The position numbers and the translations under genes were made by a program. This document shows, piece by piece, positions 5,288 to 7,331 of a stretch of 7,331 bases of DNA. Origin of the DNA: an uncultured Actinomycetes bacterium (lineage in GTDB: Bacteria; Actinomycetota; Actinomycetes; Mycobacteriales; Mycobacteriaceae); the NCBI GenBank assembly GCA_903911165.1, contig CAIWCQ010000149.1, positions 1 through 7,331 on the forward strand. The letters are read 5' to 3'. Position 1 is the stretch's first letter; each line of letters opens with the position of its first letter. The notes under the pieces were generated by a model. It was given only the letters and a program-made list of their open reading frames with translations, was not told the DNA's origin and searched no databases.

Positions 5288-6205
5288 GTGAGTGTCTCAC
5301 TTCGCTCGACGCTGATCTCCGGTGCCGCATTCGCGACCGCCGGCGTCATGGCTCTCGGACCGAATATCGTTGCACCGCCGGTGATTACGCTGGCGCAACC
5401 GGTGGTGCAGTTGCCTACGGTTCATGTTGCAGAAATCGCCCTGACGGGTTTTACGCTCGACCTCTACAGCGCACTAAACGGCTGGGCGGCGTTCGGCGTG
5501 CAGGTGCTCCAGGACTTCTTCTTCTGGAATCCGGACATCGCCGCCGGCATCGGCAACTTTTATACGGCGCTCGAACGGGTCGTCACCGCGGTGGTGACGA
5601 CCATCGACAGCCTGTTGGGGGCTCCGACGGACTTTATGGGGACGCTGACCACCATCGTCAACACCCTGCTGCCCGCGTTCGGCCTCGGAGTGCCGACGCT
5701 GGCCGCGGCGGTCGGCAAGTCGGCGGCGTCCCTGACCGCCGCGCGCACCGGGGAAGGACCCCGCGCGGCCGCGTCACAACTGCCGGAACCGATCGCGGTC
5801 GAACTCCCCGCCGTGGTCAAGGAAGTTCCCAGGATCATCTGCTGCTCTCCGCAACCGGAGGTGACCGCGGAGTTGCCCGTCGCCGAGGTGCCCGCCTTCG
5901 TCGAGGGTCCCGTTCTCGAGGCTCTCGTCGTGGAAGCTCCTGTCGTGGAAGCTCCTGTCGTCGAAGCTCTCGTCGTCGAGGCTCCGGCCGTCGAGGCTTC
6001 CGTCGCGGACGCAGTGGCACCCTCCCGGGCGGCCCGGATCGGAACGCGTTCGGCGGCTACCGCCGCCACGACCGCGTTCGATTCCGCGGCCCCGAGCAGC
6101 ACCAGAGCGGTTCGCACCCCCGCCCGGACCACCCGCGGTACCGCGGATCGGGCCACCTCCGCGGCCCGCGCCTCGGTAACGGCAGCCGCCGACGCAGCGA
6201 ATTAG
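5288..6205 (+). CDS. Exported Ala/Pro-rich mycobacterial protein, array copy 1
   Basis: I know no function for this family. The 305-residue protein starts V-S-V-S-L-R-S and has a hydrophobic signal-like segment at 8-30 ending in A-P-P. A block follows with V-H-V-A-E-I-A-L-T-G (45-54) and D-L-Y (58-60), which is shared with copy 2. Residues 65-135 are hydrophobic and may be helical. A-A-R-T-G-E-G-P-R-A-A-A lies at 151-162. A Cys-Cys pair (185-186) precedes six five-residue repeats (209-238). The tail is Ala/Arg/Thr-rich with P-A-R-T-T-R-G-T-A-D-R-A at 278-289. AGGAGG at 5277-5282 is five bases from the GTG at 5288 but only two from the ATG at 5285, so GTG is favoured. It is divergent from the MBL-hydrolase gene and 52 bases before copy 2. 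It is not a PE or PPE protein: no PE or PPE N-terminal motif is present. Confidence 0.85.
   Translation: MSVSLRSTLISGAAFATAGVMALGPNIVAPPVITLAQPVVQLPTVHVAEIALTGFTLDLYSALNGWAAFGVQVLQDFFFWNPDIAAGIGNFYTALERVVTAVVTTIDSLLGAPTDFMGTLTTIVNTLLPAFGLGVPTLAAAVGKSAASLTAARTGEGPRAAASQLPEPIAVELPAVVKEVPRIICCSPQPEVTAELPVAEVPAFVEGPVLEALVVEAPVVEAPVVEALVVEAPAVEASVADAVAPSRAARIGTRSAATAATTAFDSAAPSSTRAVRTPARTTRGTADRATSAARASVTAAADAAN
5912..6001 (+). repeat. Six tandem 15-bp units in array copy 1
   Basis: Six in-frame 15-bp units encode V-x-E-A-x, starting at 5912, 5927, 5942, 5957, 5972 and 5987. Units two and three are identical (GTCGTGGAAGCTCCT) and the others differ by a few bases. The perfect pair suggests recent slippage or unequal exchange. 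Confidence 0.85.
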
Positions 6206-6217
6206 CCCGTAACGGGC
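6205..6217 (+). terminator. Small GC hairpin after copy 1
   Basis: GCCCG and CGGGC form a five-pair stem around a TAA loop, beginning at the last base of the stop codon of copy 1. There is no U-tract, and the next gene starts only 41 bases later, so it may attenuate, stabilise the message or do nothing. Confidence 0.2.
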
Positions 6218-6257
6218 ACGCGGACGCGCGGCCCGACTACAGGCTGAGGAGCAAATG

Positions 6258-7199
6258 GTGAGCGTTTCGATGCGGTCGATGCTGTTTCCGGGAGTGGCTC
6301 TAGTCACCGTCGGTGCGGTAGCCCTGGGTCCGGCGTTCGCCGCACCGCCTCCGATGGCCGCACCCGCGGCGGCGCCGATCCCGGCGGTCTATGTCGCGGA
6401 TATCGCCCTGGCCGGCATCGGGCGCGACATCTACAACTCGCTGAGCGCCACGGTGCAGGGCTTGGTGCAGTGGGCGGAGTTCGCCGTCGGCCTCATTCCA
6501 TTCCTCGGCGGCGGCATCCGGGGGCAAATCGACATCAACTACTTCGGCCTCATCCAGCCTCTGATCGCCAACACCGTCTATGCGCTGTCGAACATCATCG
6601 CCGACCCGTTGGGGATCCTGAACACGGTCGGCTCCTACATCAGCAATCAGGTGTACGTCGGCTACACCTGGGTGACCGAACAGATCGCCTTCTTCGGTCT
6701 GCCGCCGCTGCTCGGGCCGATCCCGGCCCCGCCCCGGCTGGCTTCGGTGGGCGAGTCCGCTACTGCGCCAGTCGCCGCCCGCACCCTCGGCCCGCGGGCA
6801 GCAGCGGCCCTCGCGGCCTTGCCGGCCGCGCCCGCTGAAACGGTCCCCGCCGAAACGGTCCTCGCTGAAACCGCCCCCGTCGAAGCCGCCCCCGAGTTCG
6901 CCCCTGCCGAAACAGTCCCCGCCGAAGCCGCCGCGGCAGAGGTTGGAACACCCGCCAGGTCAGTCAGGTCTCAGGCGCGCCGCATTGCCGTCGACGCCCG
7001 CCAGGGCACTCAGGGCAGCCCTGTCAGCCAGGGCACCCAGGGCACCGACGCACTGGAGGCCCCCGTAGCCCCGGCCGCCGCCGAGGCCGCTGCGGTCGCC
7101 CCGGCACGGGTTCCCGCCAGGGCCACCCGCGGCGCGGCCGACCGGGCCGACGGACCGTCTCGCGATGCCGCGAAACCCGTTGCCAGCGCCACTGGCTGA
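6258..7199 (+). CDS. Exported Ala/Pro-rich mycobacterial protein, array copy 2
   Basis: A paralogue of copy 1, 313 residues long, function unknown. The signal-like segment (8-28) ends in A-F-A-A-P-P-P, a good signal peptidase site after Ala28. The shared block reads V-Y-V-A-D-I-A-L-A-G (44-53) followed by D-I-Y-N-S-L (57-62). Residues 63-160 form a hydrophobic, aromatic region ending in F-F-G-L-P-P-L-L-G-P, longer than in copy 1. A-A-R-T-L-G-P-R-A-A-A (173-183) is shared with copy 1. An Ala/Glu/Pro repeat tract spans 192-225, then Q-G-T-Q-G occurs at 249-253 and again as Q-G-T-Q-G-T at 258-263. The C-terminus repeats the family motif P-A-R-A-T-R-G-A-A-D-R-A (286-297). GAGGAG at 6246-6251 is six bases from the GTG at 6258 and three from the ATG at 6255. 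No promoter is visible in the 52-base gap, so it is probably co-transcribed with copy 1. Confidence 0.87.
   Translation: MSVSMRSMLFPGVALVTVGAVALGPAFAAPPPMAAPAAAPIPAVYVADIALAGIGRDIYNSLSATVQGLVQWAEFAVGLIPFLGGGIRGQIDINYFGLIQPLIANTVYALSNIIADPLGILNTVGSYISNQVYVGYTWVTEQIAFFGLPPLLGPIPAPPRLASVGESATAPVAARTLGPRAAAALAALPAAPAETVPAETVLAETAPVEAAPEFAPAETVPAEAAAAEVGTPARSVRSQARRIAVDARQGTQGSPVSQGTQGTDALEAPVAPAAAEAAAVAPARVPARATRGAADRADGPSRDAAKPVASATG
6831..6932 (+). repeat. Degenerate 15-bp repeats in array copy 2
   Basis: In-frame units of 15 bp encode P-A-E-T-V and variants (at 6831, 6846, 6861, 6876, then 6903 and 6918), interrupted by a 12-bp P-E-F-A unit at 6891-6902. The first two units differ by one base. 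They are the same length as the copy 1 units but of different sequence, so they expanded independently or diverged strongly. Confidence 0.75.
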
Positions 7200-7224
7200 C
7201 GACGGATTCGCGATCGGTTAAACT
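7196..7224 (+). promoter_or_regulatory. Candidate promoter for array copy 3
   Basis: CTGACG (7196-7201) and TAAACT (7219-7224) are separated by 17 bases and resemble SigA-type -35 and -10 elements. The -35 overlaps the TGA stop of copy 2. Transcription would begin near 7231 and give a short leader that contains GAGGAG. This suggests copy 3 can be expressed apart from copies 1 and 2. Confidence 0.5.
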
Positions 7225-7259
7225 TGCTCCAGTTGCGCCGACAAGTCCGAGGAGACATG

Positions 7260-7331
7260 GTGAGCATTTCCGTCCGTTCTTTGCTGGTGCCCGCCGTCGC
7301 CCTGGTCACCGCGGGTGCGGTCGCCCTCGGC
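7260..7331 (+). CDS. Exported protein, array copy 3, N-terminal fragment
   Basis: The window ends inside this gene after 24 codons. The visible part, starting V-S-I-S-V-R-S-L-L and ending V-A-L-G, matches the signal region of copies 1 and 2 closely. GAGGAG at 7249-7254 is five bases from the GTG at 7260 and two from the ATG at 7257, the same arrangement as in the other two copies. The array therefore has at least three members and may continue past the window. Confidence 0.82.
   Translation, partial: MSISVRSLLVPAVALVTAGAVALG

Noticed and set aside
5288..7331. PE/PPE or PE_PGRS family membership of the array
   Set aside because: No Pro-Glu or Pro-Pro-Glu N-terminus, no YxxxD/E export motif at the expected place and no Gly-Gly-Ala repeats.
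1..7331. CRISPR array, tRNA, rRNA, insertion sequence or phage attachment site
   Set aside because: No spaced direct repeats, no cloverleaf or rRNA-like sequence, no transposase and no terminal inverted repeats were seen on reading both strands.

Overview
This window is high-GC actinobacterial DNA and almost certainly comes from a mycobacterium, probably a non-tuberculous one. From memory, three of its proteins are near-homologues of M. tuberculosis proteins: Rv2296 (haloalkane dehalogenase), Rv0632c (EchA3) and Rv0634c (glyoxalase II-like hydrolase). Other mycobacterial signs are the Ig-domain L,D-transpeptidase, -10 hexamers of the form TANNNT six or seven bases before an ATG (leaderless starts), and frequent GTG starts. 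The species cannot be named from the sequence alone.

Layout. (1) 1-101, minus: 5' end of a NYN-domain protein, divergent from the next gene. (2) 269-1594, plus: exported L,D-transpeptidase that makes 3-3 cross-links in peptidoglycan. (3) 1655-2557, plus: haloalkane dehalogenase of the DhmA type. (4) 2493-3465, minus: a compact group of unrecognised genes: a possible 20-residue leader ORF, a cysteine-rich protein and an orphan protein. Each start overlaps the previous stop by four bases (GTGA, then ATGA). (5) 3500-3568: two AT-rich 15-bp palindromes of the 7-1-7 Fur-family type, most like zinc-uptake-regulator (Zur) boxes, upstream of group 4. (6) 3647-5104, minus: MBL-fold hydrolase followed by EchA3-like crotonase, probably one operon. 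(7) 5288-7331, plus: a tandem array of at least three paralogous exported Ala/Pro-rich proteins, the last cut by the window end.

How it fits together. Regions 2, 3 and 6 are ordinary mycobacterial cell-wall, detoxification and acyl-CoA metabolism genes. The part that deserves attention is regions 4 and 5: a small unstudied-looking operon behind two candidate Zur operators, encoding a protein with seven cysteines and a partner I do not recognise. This suggests a zinc-starvation response module, but the metal link rests on the operator shape alone. The array in region 7 is a second point of interest. Its members share an N-terminal signal region, a short conserved block, a variable 15-nt repeat tract and a basic C-terminal motif, which looks like a family that diversifies by duplication and repeat change.
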